DNA from: Tritonibacter mobilis
Lineage (GTDB): Bacteria > Pseudomonadota > Alphaproteobacteria > Rhodobacterales > Rhodobacteraceae
Direction: 5' to 3'
Assembly: GCF_001681715.1 (NCBI RefSeq)
Contig: NZ_LNWY01000005.1
Coordinates: 496,001 to 560,000, forward strand
DNA length: 64,000 nt
Position 1 is the first letter of the stretch. Each line of letters begins with the position of its first letter. A model generated the notes under the pieces. That model searched no databases and was not told the DNA's origin. It was given only the letters and a program-made list of their open reading frames with translations. Positions 8,097 to 17,915 of the stretch are shown in pieces. Position numbers and translations under genes: made by a program.

Positions 8097-9800
8097 TCAC
8101 GCAGCACTCAGCCTTGAATAGCTCCCATTTCGGGCAAGGAGTTCCGCATGGGTGCCCACTTCGACAATGCGCCCGGCTTCCATCACGGCGATATGATCCG
8201 CATCGCGGATCGTGCTGAGCCGATGGGCGATCACAAATGTCGTGCGCCCCACCGCGAGATCTTCGAGGGCTCGTTGGATCTGGCGTTCGGTCTCGGTATC
8301 AAGTGCGGAAGTGGCCTCATCCAGAATGAGGATCGGCGGGTTGCGCAGGAAAATCCGGGCGATGGCCACACGTTGTTTCTGCCCGCCCGAGAGCGTTACG
8401 CCCCGTTCGCCCACGATAGTATCAAGCCCGTCTGGCAATTGGTCGATCATATCGCTCAGGCGGGCTTTTTCGGCGGCGAGACGGATTTCTTCTTCGGTGG
8501 CGTCCAATCGGCCATAGGCGATATTTTCGCGCAGCGTGCCGCCAAACAGGAATACATCCTGACTGACGATCCCGATCTGCGTGCGCAAGGAGCGCAAAGT
8601 AAGCGTGCGAATATCATGCCCGTCGATCAGCACCCGGCCAGACTGGGGTTCATAGAATCGGGGCACCAGCGCCAATAGCGACGTCTTGCCCGCGCCGGAC
8701 GGGCCGACAAAGGCCACGGTTTCGCCAGCGGCGACATCAAGCGAGATCCCGTCGAGCACCGGGCGCTCTTGGTCATAGCCGAATGTCACGTTTTCAAAAT
8801 GAACTGCGCCGCGCAAATCGGGGGCAGGGCGGGCATCGGGGCTGTCTTCCACCTCTGGCTCAATGGCCAGAAGCTCCAGATATCGTTTGAACCCGGCAAT
8901 CCCACGTGGGTAAAGTTCGATCACGGCAGCGATTTTTTCGAGTGGGCGAAAGAACAGCCCGACCAGCAACAGGAAGGCGACAAAGCCGCCGGTTGTCAGT
9001 TCTCCGCGCAGCACGAAGATTGCGCCTGCCACCATCACCAGAACCTGCACAAAGCGCATGCCCATGTAGTTGATGGTCGAGGAGGCGGCCATGACCCTAT
9101 AGGCCGCAAGCTTGGTGTCGCGGTAGCGGGCGTTGTCGTCGGCAAAGAGGCGCTTTTCATGCTCTTCATTGGCAAAGGCCTGCACCACGCGAATACCACC
9201 GACATTTTCCTCAAGGCGAATATTGAAATCCGCGACGCGAGAATAGATCGCCTGCCATGTGCGCGTCATGCGCCCACCAAAGACCATTACGATAATTACG
9301 CAGAGCGGGAAAATCGTCGCGGTAATGAGCGCAAGACGCATGTCGATCATCAGCATCATGAGAAACGCGCCGATAAAGGTCATAAGCGCAACAAAGAGAT
9401 CTTCGGGGCCGTGGTGTGCAACCTCGCCGATTTCCTCCAGATCGCGGGTGACGCGCGCGACCAGTTTGCCGGTGCGGACTTTGTCAAAATAGGAAAACGA
9501 CAGCCGTTGCAGCTGGTCAAAGGCTTTGCGACGCATCTCGGTTTCGATGTTGATGCCCAGCTTGTGCCCCCAGTAGATCACAATGGCCATCAATCCGGAG
9601 TTGACCAGATAGATAGCCAGCAGGCCAATCGCGGCTAGAACCGTGAGCCACAAATCGCCACGCGGGAGCAAAACATCGATAAAACCTTTGATGGCCACAG
9701 GGAACGCGAGCTCCAACAAGCCAGAAGCGACGGCGCAGCCAAAATCGAGAAAGAACAAGGTCTTCCACGGGCGATAATAGTCGAAAAACTGTCGGATCAT
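8097..9800 (-). CDS. ABC exporter, fused membrane and ATPase domains (MsbA/lipid A type)
   Basis: Half-size ABC exporter of 567 residues that would work as a homodimer in the inner membrane. The N-terminal ~310 residues carry six membrane helices. The ATPase half contains Walker A (GPSGAGKTS, about residue 365), a Q-loop (IGIVSQDVFLFGGT), the signature LSGGQKQRVAIAR, Walker B (ILILDEATSALD) and the H-loop (VIAHRLST). It resembles lipid or multidrug exporters of the MsbA group. It is a single gene with no partner nearby, divergent from a flavoprotein gene. Substrate cannot be assigned; lipid, peptide and drug exporters share this layout. Confidence 0.92.
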   Translation of the reverse strand: MIRQFFDYYRPWKTLFFLDFGCAVASGLLELAFPVAIKGFIDVLLPRGDLWLTVLAAIGLLAIYLVNSGLMAIVIYWGHKLGINIETEMRRKAFDQLQRLSFSYFDKVRTGKLVARVTRDLEEIGEVAHHGPEDLFVALMTFIGAFLMMLMIDMRLALITATIFPLCVIIVMVFGGRMTRTWQAIYSRVADFNIRLEENVGGIRVVQAFANEEHEKRLFADDNARYRDTKLAAYRVMAASSTINYMGMRFVQVLVMVAGAIFVLRGELTTGGFVAFLLLVGLFFRPLEKIAAVIELYPRGIAGFKRYLELLAIEPEVEDSPDARPAPDLRGAVHFENVTFGYDQERPVLDGISLDVAAGETVAFVGPSGAGKTSLLALVPRFYEPQSGRVLIDGHDIRTLTLRSLRTQIGIVSQDVFLFGGTLRENIAYGRLDATEEEIRLAAEKARLSDMIDQLPDGLDTIVGERGVTLSGGQKQRVAIARIFLRNPPILILDEATSALDTETERQIQRALEDLAVGRTTFVIAHRLSTIRDADHIAVMEAGRIVEVGTHAELLARNGSYSRLSAA

Positions 9801-10028
9801 GGCGGTGTATTTCTATGTCAAATGCGTGAGGGCGGTTTCAATCCCGGCATCGCTATACGTGTTTTGCAAGAGTGGCACCATAGGCGCGTCTGCTGCAACT
9901 GTGAGGGATCTGTGCAGACGCAGGCACGCATCATGTCTGGTGATGAGCGGCAGGACGTGGGATGTAGGGGCTGCGGGCATATGCTTCCGGCAGATCCCAC
10001 ATCACGAAGGCAAGCAAGAGGCAAAAGC

Positions 10029-11225
10029 ATGCAGGACTGGGATGCGGTCGTGATCGGTGGTGGCCCGGCCGGGTTAATGGCTGCGGGCGAAATCGCACGT
10101 CTGGGGCACCGGGTTCTGTTGGTTGAGGCCAAGCCCTCACCGGCCCGCAAATTCCTGATGGCAGGGAAATCCGGCCTGAACCTGACCAAGGACGAACCTT
10201 GTGAGGCTTTGTTGGCGCATTACCGTGAAGCAGCGGAGTGGCTGGGGCCGATGATCCGGGCTTTTGATGCAGCCGCTGTGCAGGATTGGGCGCGTGGATT
10301 GGGGCAGGAGCTGTTTACAGGCTCTACCGGGCGGGTCTTTCCTACCGTTATGAAAGGATCGCCTCTGTTGCGGGCGTGGCTCGCGGAATTGGACAGTCAT
10401 GGCGTGACCCGGCAGCTTGGCTGGCGTTGGAGCGGTTGGCAGGACGGGCAACTGAAGTTTGAAACCGTCGCAGGGCCACAGTTTATTCGCGCGCGTGCGA
10501 CCATACTTGCGCTGGGCGGAGCAAGCTGGGCGCGGCTTGGGTCCGACGGCGCATGGGCGGCGACATTGGCGGCACGCGGTGTGGCGCTCGCTCCGTTTCA
10601 GCCTTCGAATGCTGCGCTTTCGATCTCGTGGAGCGACCACATGACCCCGCATTTCGGAGCGGCGCTCAAGGCGGTGGCGTGGCAGGCGGGTGATCTGCAG
10701 GGACGCGGCGAGGCGGCGCTTGCAAAGCGCGGCATTGAGGGCGGCGGACTATACGCGCTGACACCTGCGCTGCGCGAAGGGAATGACTTGTTCGTAGATC
10801 TTGCACCGGATCTGACTGAAGATGACCTTGCAACACGTCTGGCGCGACCGCGCGGCAAGGCCAGCTGGGCCAACCATATGCGCCGGGTGCTGAAGATCAC
10901 TCCAGTAAAAATGGCCTTGTTGCAGGAGTTTGGCCGCCCGCTCCCGCAGGATGCGCAGGAACTGGCGCGCGTCATCAAACATCTGCCAGTGCGTCACGCA
11001 GGCTTACGCCCGATAGATGAGGCGATCTCGACTGCGGGCGGTGTACGCCGTGATGCCCTTGATGACGGTCTAATGCTAAAAGCGATCCCCGGCACGTTCT
11101 GCGCCGGGGAAATGCTGGATTGGGATGCACCTACAGGCGGCTATCTACTGACTGCCTGCTTTGCCACCGGGCGCTGGGCCGGGCAGGCGGCTGCACGTTA
11201 CTTGGCCAGTTCTGCAACACGCTGA
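10029..11225 (+). CDS. NAD(P)/FAD-dependent oxidoreductase, HI0933/BaiN-like flavoprotein
   Basis: A 398-residue flavoprotein of the HI0933 (YhiN) group. The FAD-binding Rossmann motif is near the start (VVIGGGPAGLMAAGE, residues 7-21), followed by the family's KFLMAGKSGLNLT box and, at the C-terminus, the second FAD contact GTFCAGEMLDWDAPTGGYLL. The subgroup looks like the uncharacterised proteobacterial branch defined around Pseudomonas PP_4765. An in-frame extension begins upstream near 9822, but the start at 10029 gives the normal N-terminus and has an AGAGG-type site upstream. Its physiological reaction is not established. Its 3' end overlaps that of the converging GST gene by 28 bases. 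Confidence 0.9.
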   Translation: MQDWDAVVIGGGPAGLMAAGEIARLGHRVLLVEAKPSPARKFLMAGKSGLNLTKDEPCEALLAHYREAAEWLGPMIRAFDAAAVQDWARGLGQELFTGSTGRVFPTVMKGSPLLRAWLAELDSHGVTRQLGWRWSGWQDGQLKFETVAGPQFIRARATILALGGASWARLGSDGAWAATLAARGVALAPFQPSNAALSISWSDHMTPHFGAALKAVAWQAGDLQGRGEAALAKRGIEGGGLYALTPALREGNDLFVDLAPDLTEDDLATRLARPRGKASWANHMRRVLKITPVKMALLQEFGRPLPQDAQELARVIKHLPVRHAGLRPIDEAISTAGGVRRDALDDGLMLKAIPGTFCAGEMLDWDAPTGGYLLTACFATGRWAGQAAARYLASSATR

Positions 11226-11788
11226 AAGGCAGGACGTGCGCGCATGCGTTTGCCATAATCTAGCAGGGCTTCGCTCTCGACATCGAAATTCGCGCCCCGT
11301 GCCCAATTGAGACAGTGAGTGAGCAGAATATCAGCGATCGTGAATTGATCGCCTGCGATAAACTCATCTGTCAGCCGGGACTCAACCCGTTTTATCGAGT
11401 TGGAAAATTCCCACCGCAGCGAGGTTTTGACCTCTGGAACCCGGTGCTCTTCGGGCAGGACAAAGGTGTGACGGGCAGCGGCCCAGAGGATCGCGTCCAT
11501 CTCGTCATTTATCATATTGGTGATCGAGTCCTGTTTGGCGCGTGCCAAGGTGCCCGCAGGCGCCGTCAGAGCCCCATGTTTGTCCGCCAAATAAGTGATG
11601 ATCGCGATGGAATCGGTGATGCTTTCACCGGACTCGATCAAAACCGGGATCTTGCCCGAAGGGTTGGCAGCCCGGGCTTCATCGCTTTGTGGCTTTGCCG
11701 GGGTCAACTCATAGGCTTGCCCCAGTTCTTCCAGCGCCCAGAGCACTCGAAAGGTGCGGGTCAGTGGGAAGCCGATCACTTTATACAT
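11198..11788 (-). CDS. Glutathione S-transferase family protein
   Basis: A 196-residue cytosolic GST. The thioredoxin-like N-domain shows the glutathione-site pattern NPSGKIPVLIESGESITDS, with cis-Pro in IPVL and the ES-type ITDS contact. The helical C-domain contains the conserved FTIADILLTH N-cap motif. The likely catalytic serine or threonine lies in FPLTRTFRVLWALEE near residue 10. No substrate follows from context: it converges on a flavoprotein gene and is preceded by the holA operon end. Confidence 0.9.
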   Translation of the reverse strand: MYKVIGFPLTRTFRVLWALEELGQAYELTPAKPQSDEARAANPSGKIPVLIESGESITDSIAIITYLADKHGALTAPAGTLARAKQDSITNMINDEMDAILWAAARHTFVLPEEHRVPEVKTSLRWEFSNSIKRVESRLTDEFIAGDQFTIADILLTHCLNWARGANFDVESEALLDYGKRMRARPAFQRVAELAK

Positions 11789-11874
11789 GAAAATTCTCCT
11801 CGCTCGCTTGCGGGCAGGTTTGCTGCGAGTGCGAGAAAGGTCAAGCGCTGCGTCACATCCTGACGCCGTGCAGT

Positions 11875-12903
11875 TCAGCGTGACCGAGCCAACATGGCCA
11901 ACCGGATCATTGCACGTTCGGTCAGTGCCTGTGCCGGTGCACTTTGCCCGGCGGAGCGCAGTTGCAGGTCGGTATCGGTCAGAATCGTCAGCGCGTTTTG
12001 CAGCTTTTGCGCCCCCCAGCCCTGCGCCTGTCGCAGCATGCGGTCGCGCCGTTTGCCATATAGAGGCGGGCGTAAGCCGCCGATGCCCTGCGCGGGACCG
12101 CCGGGGTGGGCAGCGATGGTGTAAAGCGTGCGAAAATGCCGGGTCGCCCCGATACAGAGTGTCACCGCATTGGTGCCTTGTGCCTGTAGTCGGCGTAACA
12201 CGGGACCAATATCGGTGCTGCGCCCTTCGGCCACTACATTCAGCAGATCATCCAATGCGGCCTCGGTGGATTGCGGTGCGACCGCGCCGATGTCTTCCAA
12301 CGTTAGCGGTGTGTTATCGCCATGTTTATAGAGGCTCAGCTTTTCGATCATGCGGGAGAAATCGCCGGGGCCGATCTCATTGGCGATATCCGTCAGCGCC
12401 GACATGCTGTCACCGGGCACATCGCGCATGCCTGCTTCGCCCAAGATGCGCTCGATTTCGGCGCGCGAGGGCGGATCGTCATAAATGCCCGTAGCGTAAG
12501 CGTTGGTATGGGTTTCAAAGGCTTTGCGCAGCTTGGACGACGCCTTGAGCTGCCCGGCCGTGACCACGATTTGCGCGTCACCCGGCTGCCATTCCTGCAA
12601 GGCAGTGGTGATCGCCGGGGTTGCGGTGTCATTGGCATCCTCGACAAACACTGCGCGGATGCCGGGAAAGAAGCCCACCGCCTTGACCGCGTCCAGCAAC
12701 TGGGCCGGGTCTTTGCGCAGATCACTTGCGGGCATGCGTGTAAGGCGCATCTCCTCTTCGGCACCGGGGCCAAGGAGGGCGGCCAGCATCTGCTGACGTT
12801 TGAGCGAAACACGCATCGCGTCCGCGCCGTAAATCAACAGCCCGGTCTTGCCGGGGTCGGGGCGGGCGAAATAGCCCTCGGCCTCGCGCGGGCTGAGTTT
12901 CAT
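11875..12903 (-). CDS. holA: DNA polymerase III delta subunit
   Basis: Clamp-loader delta subunit of 342 residues, which opens the sliding clamp during loading. It has the degenerate AAA+ architecture of HolA: the early GLLIYGADAMRV in place of a true P-loop, the middle helical domain (PGDFSRMIEKLSLY) and the C-terminal collar domain (MLRQAQGWGAQKLQNALTIL). The start codon overlaps the lptE stop in an ATGA arrangement, so it is the third cistron of leuS-lptE-holA, the usual alphaproteobacterial order. Confidence 0.92.
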   Translation of the reverse strand: MKLSPREAEGYFARPDPGKTGLLIYGADAMRVSLKRQQMLAALLGPGAEEEMRLTRMPASDLRKDPAQLLDAVKAVGFFPGIRAVFVEDANDTATPAITTALQEWQPGDAQIVVTAGQLKASSKLRKAFETHTNAYATGIYDDPPSRAEIERILGEAGMRDVPGDSMSALTDIANEIGPGDFSRMIEKLSLYKHGDNTPLTLEDIGAVAPQSTEAALDDLLNVVAEGRSTDIGPVLRRLQAQGTNAVTLCIGATRHFRTLYTIAAHPGGPAQGIGGLRPPLYGKRRDRMLRQAQGWGAQKLQNALTILTDTDLQLRSAGQSAPAQALTERAMIRLAMLARSR

Positions 12904-13433
12904 GTGCCGGTCGTCGTGCCCAATCCGGGCACCGCATAAAGTCGGGTCACGATCTGATCGGCGAGAATCACCATCAGGCGTTCGTGTGCGTCTGTCTCAG
13001 AGGCGAGGGTTTGCACCGTGGTGCCGCTGGCGGAATAGCCCGAGAAATTCTCGACCTCACCGCTGGCCACGATCTGCCCGTCCGACAGGCGCACGAGGCT
13101 GTAGCCTGCGGTTCCTGTCAGAGAATAGCGGGTGATGCTGCCCTCTGCGGTGATCGCTTGGCCGACTTCTTCGGTATCAAGGGTCAGATCCATACGATAG
13201 GTCGGAGCCCCGGTACGACCCAACCGGGTTTCTAGCCTGCGCACAAAGTAATAGGCGTCGGTATCGCGCGGGGCGCCAATGGTCTCTGGGGCTTGAAACG
13301 CGATCTGGCCGCGCAGCGCAGTGCCTGCGCCATTGGGACCATAGACCGGCTCAAACCCGCAGGCCGAAAGGCTGGCGCCAAGTGGCAGCGCCAGCGTGAA
13401 TTTCAGGAATTTGCGTCGGTCAGGCAACGACAT
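12900..13433 (-). CDS. lptE: LPS-assembly lipoprotein LptE-like
   Basis: Outer-membrane lipoprotein of 177 residues that would plug the LptD barrel during lipopolysaccharide export. The signal sequence starts [17 protein letters not shown], with a twin-arginine-like RR, and ends at a lipobox LSAC with the modified Cys25, followed by [10 protein letters not shown], a pattern typical of alphaproteobacterial LptE. The start at 13433 is chosen over an in-frame upstream codon at 13454 because it gives this complete signal peptide. It overlaps the leuS stop by 14 bases and the holA start by 4 bases, so translation of the three genes is probably coupled. Confidence 0.85.
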   Translation of the reverse strand: MSLPDRRKFLKFTLALPLGASLSACGFEPVYGPNGAGTALRGQIAFQAPETIGAPRDTDAYYFVRRLETRLGRTGAPTYRMDLTLDTEEVGQAITAEGSITRYSLTGTAGYSLVRLSDGQIVASGEVENFSGYSASGTTVQTLASETDAHERLMVILADQIVTRLYAVPGLGTTTGT

Positions 13434-15993
13434 TGACGATCCGCCCCGGTACAACGATCACCTTCTTGGGTGCGGCACCTTCCAACACCCGCTGCACAGC
13501 TTCATGCGCCAGCGCCAGTTTTTCAACCTCTGCCTTGTCGAGATCCTTGGCAACGGTCAATTCACCGCGTCGTTTGCCATTCACCTGAATGGGCAGGGTC
13601 ACGGTGTCCTCGACCAGCATCGATTCATCCGCGACCGGCCAGGGGGCATTGGCAATCAGACCTTCGCCACCCTGATGCGCCCAGATATCCTCGGACAGGT
13701 GCGGGGTCATCGGCGACATCAGCTGCGCCAAAGTCTTGATGGCTTGCTTTTGTACCGCGGCGCTGGCCTTGGATTTCGACAGCGTGTTGGTGAAGCCATA
13801 AAGCTTGGCGATGGCGGCATTGAAGCCAAAGCTCTCGACCCCCAGCGTCACATCACGGATCGCCTTATGCATCTCGCGCAAGAGATCCTCGTCGCCTTCG
13901 CCCTTGGCATCCGGGTCCATCTCGCCAATGCGATCACAGAGGTTCCAGACCCGGTTCAGGTGCTTATAGGCGGCTTCGGCGCCAGAGGCGGTCCATTCCA
14001 CATCCCGTTCAGGCGGCGAATCGGACAGAACAAACCAGCGGGCGGTATCGGCGCCGTAGGTCGAGATGATCGCCAACGGGTCGACCACGTTGTTCTTGGA
14101 CTTGGACATCTTGGCAGAGGGGATCACCTTGATCTGTTCGCCGGTCTCTTTGACGAAGACACCGCCGTCGCGCTCCTCGACCTCGCTCGGGTAGTGGTAG
14201 ATCGCGCGGCCGTTATCGTCCTTGCGTTCGGCATTCTCATAGATCGCGTGTGTCACCATGCCCTGCGTGAAGAGCGCGTCAAACGGCTCTTTGGCGCTTT
14301 CGGGCAGATGGCCGCAGATGTGCATCGCGCGGGCAAAGAAGCGCGAATAGAGCAGGTGGAGAATCGCATGCTCGATGCCGCCGATATATTGGTCGACGTT
14401 CATCCAGTAGCTGGCCGCCTCCAGATCGGTCGGTGTTTCGGCGCGCGGTGCGGTGAAACGGGCGAAATACCAGCTGGAGTCCACGAAGGTATCCATCGTG
14501 TCCGTTTCTCGCTGGGCGGGCTTGCCACAGTTGGGGCAGGCGCAGTTGCGCCAGCTTGGGTGACGGTCCAGCGGGTTGCCGGGGACCGAGAAATCAATCG
14601 CCTTGCCGTCCTCGTCGTAAGGCAGCGCGATGGGCAGGTTCTCTTTCTTTTCCGGCACCACGCCGCAATCGGGGCAGTGGACGACAGGGATCGGGCAGCC
14701 CCAGTAACGCTGACGGGACAGACCCCAGTCGCGCAGGCGGAATTTGGTGACGCCTTCGCCCCAGCCTTCGGCCTCGGCCTTGTCGACAGCGGTGTTGACA
14801 CCCTCTTCGCCGGTTTGTTCCTCCGCACCTGCAAAGCCGCGCACATAGCGGACTTTCTCGGCTTTGGTGGGCACATAGGCCTCGGTCAGAGCGTCGGCAC
14901 CTGAGACCGGTTCCATCACCGGAATGATCGGCAGGTCGTATTTGGTGGCGAATTCAAAGTCGCGCTGGTCATGCGCCGGGCAGGCAAAGATCGCGCCGGT
15001 GCCGTAATCCATCAGGATGAAGTTGGCGATCCAGACCGGCAGCTCCCAGTTCGGGTCCAGCGGGTGCTTAACCCGCAATCCGGTGTCGTAGCCCAGCTTC
15101 TCGGCTGTTTCGATCGCCTCTTCGGTGGTGCCGCCCTTGCGGCATTCCGCAACAAAGTCTGCAACCTCTTGCGATTCGGCCTCAAGCTGCTTGGCAATCG
15201 GGTGATCCGGCGAGATGCCCACAAAGCTCGCGCCCATCAGCGTGTCGGGGCGAGTCGTATAGACCTCGATCGCCTCACCGCCATCGGTGCGCTCAAAGCT
15301 GAACTGAAGGCCACGCGATTTGCCAATCCAGTTTTCCTGCATCAGGCGGACCTTGGCGGGCCAGTTCTCCAGCCCGTCGAGTGCGCCCAGCAGCTCGTCT
15401 GAGTAGTCAGAGATCTTGAAGAACCACTGCGTGAGTTCGCGCCGTTCCACCAACGCACCAGAGCGCCAGCCACGCCCAGCCTCGACCTGCTCATTGGCCA
15501 GAACGGTCATGTCTACGGGATCCCAGTTGACCACGGCGTTCTTGCGGTAGACCAAACCTTTTTCAAGGAAATCAAGGAACAAGGCCTGCTGCTGGCCGTA
15601 GTATTCGGGATCGCAGGTGGCGAACATGCGCGACCAGTCGAGCGAGAGGCCCAGCGGCTTCATCTGCTCGACCATCGTGTCGATGTTCGAATAGGTCCAG
15701 TCCTTGGGGTGCCCGCCCGACGCCATCGCGGCGTTTTCCGCAGGCATGCCGAAAGCGTCAAACCCCATCGGGTGCAGCACGTTATGGCCGGTGGACAGCT
15801 TGTAGCGCGCGATCACGTCGCCCATCGTGTAGTTGCGCACATGGCCCATGTGCAGCTTGCCGGATGGGTAGGGGAACATCTCCAGCACATAGTACTTGGG
15901 TTTGCTATGATCTTCGTTCGCTTGGAAAATGGCGGCCTCTTCCCAGGCTTTTTGCCATTTGGCTTCGATGTCCGAGGCTTCGTAACGCGACAT
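13420..15993 (-). CDS. leuS: Leucine--tRNA ligase
   Basis: Class I aminoacyl-tRNA synthetase charging tRNA-Leu, 857 residues, full length for bacteria. The HIGH-type motif is HMGH at 48-51 in [15 protein letters not shown], and the KMSKS loop lies near residue 629 ([14 protein letters not shown]). The CP1 editing domain is between them, with the [12 protein letters not shown] editing segment, and a zinc-knuckle-like [11 protein letters not shown] is present. It begins the leuS-lptE-holA operon. A terminator for the preceding DUF3576 gene lies just upstream. Confidence 0.98.
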   Translation of the reverse strand: MSRYEASDIEAKWQKAWEEAAIFQANEDHSKPKYYVLEMFPYPSGKLHMGHVRNYTMGDVIARYKLSTGHNVLHPMGFDAFGMPAENAAMASGGHPKDWTYSNIDTMVEQMKPLGLSLDWSRMFATCDPEYYGQQQALFLDFLEKGLVYRKNAVVNWDPVDMTVLANEQVEAGRGWRSGALVERRELTQWFFKISDYSDELLGALDGLENWPAKVRLMQENWIGKSRGLQFSFERTDGGEAIEVYTTRPDTLMGASFVGISPDHPIAKQLEAESQEVADFVAECRKGGTTEEAIETAEKLGYDTGLRVKHPLDPNWELPVWIANFILMDYGTGAIFACPAHDQRDFEFATKYDLPIIPVMEPVSGADALTEAYVPTKAEKVRYVRGFAGAEEQTGEEGVNTAVDKAEAEGWGEGVTKFRLRDWGLSRQRYWGCPIPVVHCPDCGVVPEKKENLPIALPYDEDGKAIDFSVPGNPLDRHPSWRNCACPNCGKPAQRETDTMDTFVDSSWYFARFTAPRAETPTDLEAASYWMNVDQYIGGIEHAILHLLYSRFFARAMHICGHLPESAKEPFDALFTQGMVTHAIYENAERKDDNGRAIYHYPSEVEERDGGVFVKETGEQIKVIPSAKMSKSKNNVVDPLAIISTYGADTARWFVLSDSPPERDVEWTASGAEAAYKHLNRVWNLCDRIGEMDPDAKGEGDEDLLREMHKAIRDVTLGVESFGFNAAIAKLYGFTNTLSKSKASAAVQKQAIKTLAQLMSPMTPHLSEDIWAHQGGEGLIANAPWPVADESMLVEDTVTLPIQVNGKRRGELTVAKDLDKAEVEKLALAHEAVQRVLEGAAPKKVIVVPGRIVNVVA

Positions 15994-16012
15994 GTGAGCG
16001 GTCCTTTAGACT

Positions 16013-16039
16013 AAAAACGCCGGGCTTTAGACCCGGCGC
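16013..16039 (-). terminator. Rho-independent terminator after the DUF3576 gene
   Basis: Read on the minus strand, a cgccggg/cccggcg stem is followed by a TTTTTAG run. It sits between the DUF3576 stop codon and the leuS start and would separate the two transcripts. Confidence 0.7.
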
Positions 16040-16081
16040 TTCTGATACGTGGTATTCTTGTTGGGTTCCAGTGCAGAGGCG

Positions 16082-16570
16082 TCAGATCTTCTTGTCGGCC
16101 ATGCGTAGCTGACGCGCACGAGAGAGAATCGCATCCTCTACGGCGCGCGCGGTTGCAGAGCTGACAGCGCCACCGCGGCTTTGGAGCGCGACATTGAGGG
16201 CGCGCGCCTCAAGTGCGGGGTCTTTGATGTGAATCGTTGCGCGATAGGCGCGACCGCCACCGGGCGGTGTGCCGTAACCTGTGATGATAACGCCAGTGAA
16301 GGGGTCAACGGACTGAACCGGCAGGAAATCAAGCACATCAAGGCTCGCGGCCCAAAGGTAGCGATTCACCTGAACGCGCTGCTCGCTTTTGCGCGGACCG
16401 AAGGCTTCCCAGATTGTGGTCTTGTCGTCTTTGGCCTCACGCCCTTCGCCAGCGAGGACGATCGTATCGGACTTATCGACTTCTGTGCTGGTGTCGAGCG
16501 AACGGAATGCACCGCAAGAGGCTGTGACAGCCAGCGCTGAAAGAAGGAAAAAGGTCTTGATACCACGCAT
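16082..16570 (-). CDS. DUF3576 domain-containing lipoprotein
   Basis: A 162-residue protein of the alphaproteobacterial DUF3576 family, of unknown function. It has a short basic-hydrophobic leader and a probable lipobox (VTAS-C, Cys19), so it is probably a lipoprotein of the envelope. Family hallmarks are the IWEAFGPRKSEQRVQVNRYLW segment and the glycine-rich TGYGTPPGGGRAYRATIHIK. The start at 16570 replaces a longer in-frame reading because it opens directly on the signal peptide. It lies immediately upstream of leuS, an order I recall for Rhodobacterales, but a terminator divides them. Confidence 0.87.
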   Translation of the reverse strand: MRGIKTFFLLSALAVTASCGAFRSLDTSTEVDKSDTIVLAGEGREAKDDKTTIWEAFGPRKSEQRVQVNRYLWAASLDVLDFLPVQSVDPFTGVIITGYGTPPGGGRAYRATIHIKDPALEARALNVALQSRGGAVSSATARAVEDAILSRARQLRMADKKI

Positions 16571-16852
16571 ATTGACCGGGCCCGCTCCTGAATTTGCAGT
16601 TGAACTACTCCTAGACAAGCGGGCATGCGCCAACAAGCCTATTCTTTTAAAGACTCGTTTCTGCTGTGTTTTCGCGGGGCTTGTGCCGAAACGGACTGTG
16701 GCCTCGATGCATCATTTGGTTGATGAATGGTTTTCAGCTTTCAGCACACGCTTGCTTCATGACCCCAAAACGAGCGAGAGGATGTGCGTACTTGAGGAGC
16801 GAAGTGGCGTCAGCCGATTGCTTCTTTGGAAATTCAAACCCGAGGGAAAACC

Positions 16853-17800
16853 ATGAAAAAGATTCTCTTCGCTTCGACCGCACTGGTCGCGACCGCAGGC
16901 GTCGCAGCAGCAGAAATCACCATCGGCGGCTCCGCACGCTTTGGTCTTGCATACGACGAGTCCCAAGCTGATGAGACCCGCATCGAACAGCGTATGCGCG
17001 TTAACATCACCGGCATCGCGGAAACCGACGCTGGCGTGAAGCTGGAAGCACGCTTCCGTCTTGAAGCCAACGAAGACTCCCATGCAAACGACATCTCCGG
17101 TCGTGGCCCGGGCGCAGCTGGTTTCGCAGTGTCCTATGGTGGTCTGCGTGTTGACGTAGGTAACGTGTCCAACGTTCTGGACTCCGGTGACCAGGTTGAC
17201 TACTACGGCTACGGCATCGGCTTCACTTCATTCCTGGAAGCGAACTCCAACTTCAACGGCCCGGCAACCGGTTTTGGTGCTGACAGCAAAGACTTCACCA
17301 CCATTAAAGCTCGTTACACCGTTGGTGACTTCTCTGCATCCGTTTCTTACAAAGAGACCCGCGCGCAGGCAGCAGTAGCGGTTTCCCCCGGTGTTGGTGG
17401 CTCCCTTGCAGTTGCAGCTGACGAAGAATGGCAGCTGGGTCTGGGCTACACCCTGGCAAACGGCATGGCGATCGGCGCAGTTTACTCTGACACCGACTCC
17501 GCAGGCGACTACTGGGTTCTGGGCCTGAACGGCACCGCAGGCGCAGTTGGCTACACCGTAATGGTTGGCGACGGCGACAACCAGCAGGACGTGTCCGTGT
17601 CCGCATCCATCAACTACGAAGTGTCCTCCGCGACTTCCATCCGCGCACTGGTTGCTGACGGTGGTGTGACCGGCGCAGACACCGCATACGGTCTCGGCTT
17701 CCGCCACGGCCTCGGCGGTGGTGTGACCCTCGCAGGTGGTGTTGGTTCCGACTCCTCCGGCAACACTCTGGCAGACCTCGGTGTGTCCTTCTCCTTCTAA
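16853..17800 (+). CDS. Outer-membrane porin, Rhodobacter type
   Basis: A 315-residue trimeric general porin. A signal peptide covers residues 1-20 (MKKILFAST to GVAAA), and the mature protein begins EITIGGSARFGLAYDE, with alternating hydrophobic strands ending in the C-terminal LGVSFSF; the terminal Phe is the usual BAM recognition signal. GAGGGAAAA precedes the start at 16853 with good spacing. Codon use is strongly biased (nearly all Ala GCA, Gly GGC/GGT, many GTT), unlike its neighbours, as expected for a very highly expressed protein rather than a transferred one. A strong terminator follows. Confidence 0.93.
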   Translation: MKKILFASTALVATAGVAAAEITIGGSARFGLAYDESQADETRIEQRMRVNITGIAETDAGVKLEARFRLEANEDSHANDISGRGPGAAGFAVSYGGLRVDVGNVSNVLDSGDQVDYYGYGIGFTSFLEANSNFNGPATGFGADSKDFTTIKARYTVGDFSASVSYKETRAQAAVAVSPGVGGSLAVAADEEWQLGLGYTLANGMAIGAVYSDTDSAGDYWVLGLNGTAGAVGYTVMVGDGDNQQDVSVSASINYEVSSATSIRALVADGGVTGADTAYGLGFRHGLGGGVTLAGGVGSDSSGNTLADLGVSFSF

Positions 17801-17827
17801 TTGGAGAACGGAACCACTCGGTTCTTG

Positions 17828-17860
17828 GGGCGGGCTCTTCGGAGCTCGCCCTTTTCTTTT
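17828..17860 (+). terminator. Rho-independent terminator after the porin gene
   Basis: A 10-base stem (gggcgggctc / gagctcgccc, one G-T pair) with a stable ttcg loop is followed by ttttctttt. It lies 28 bases after the porin stop codon. Confidence 0.9.
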
Positions 17861-17915
17861 GTGCGTAAACAGTGTTTTGTTCGGCCAAACAGCCCCCTAG
17901 CTAAACGAGGCCGAG

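Noticed and set aside
13396-14904. Plus-strand open frame of about 500 codons opposite leuS
   Set aside because: It covers the complete LeuS gene in antisense and shows no domain; long antisense frames are common in GC-rich genomes.
16571-16852. Possible small gene before the porin
   Set aside because: Short frames here have no domain or ribosome site; a 282-base leader is expected for a strongly regulated porin.
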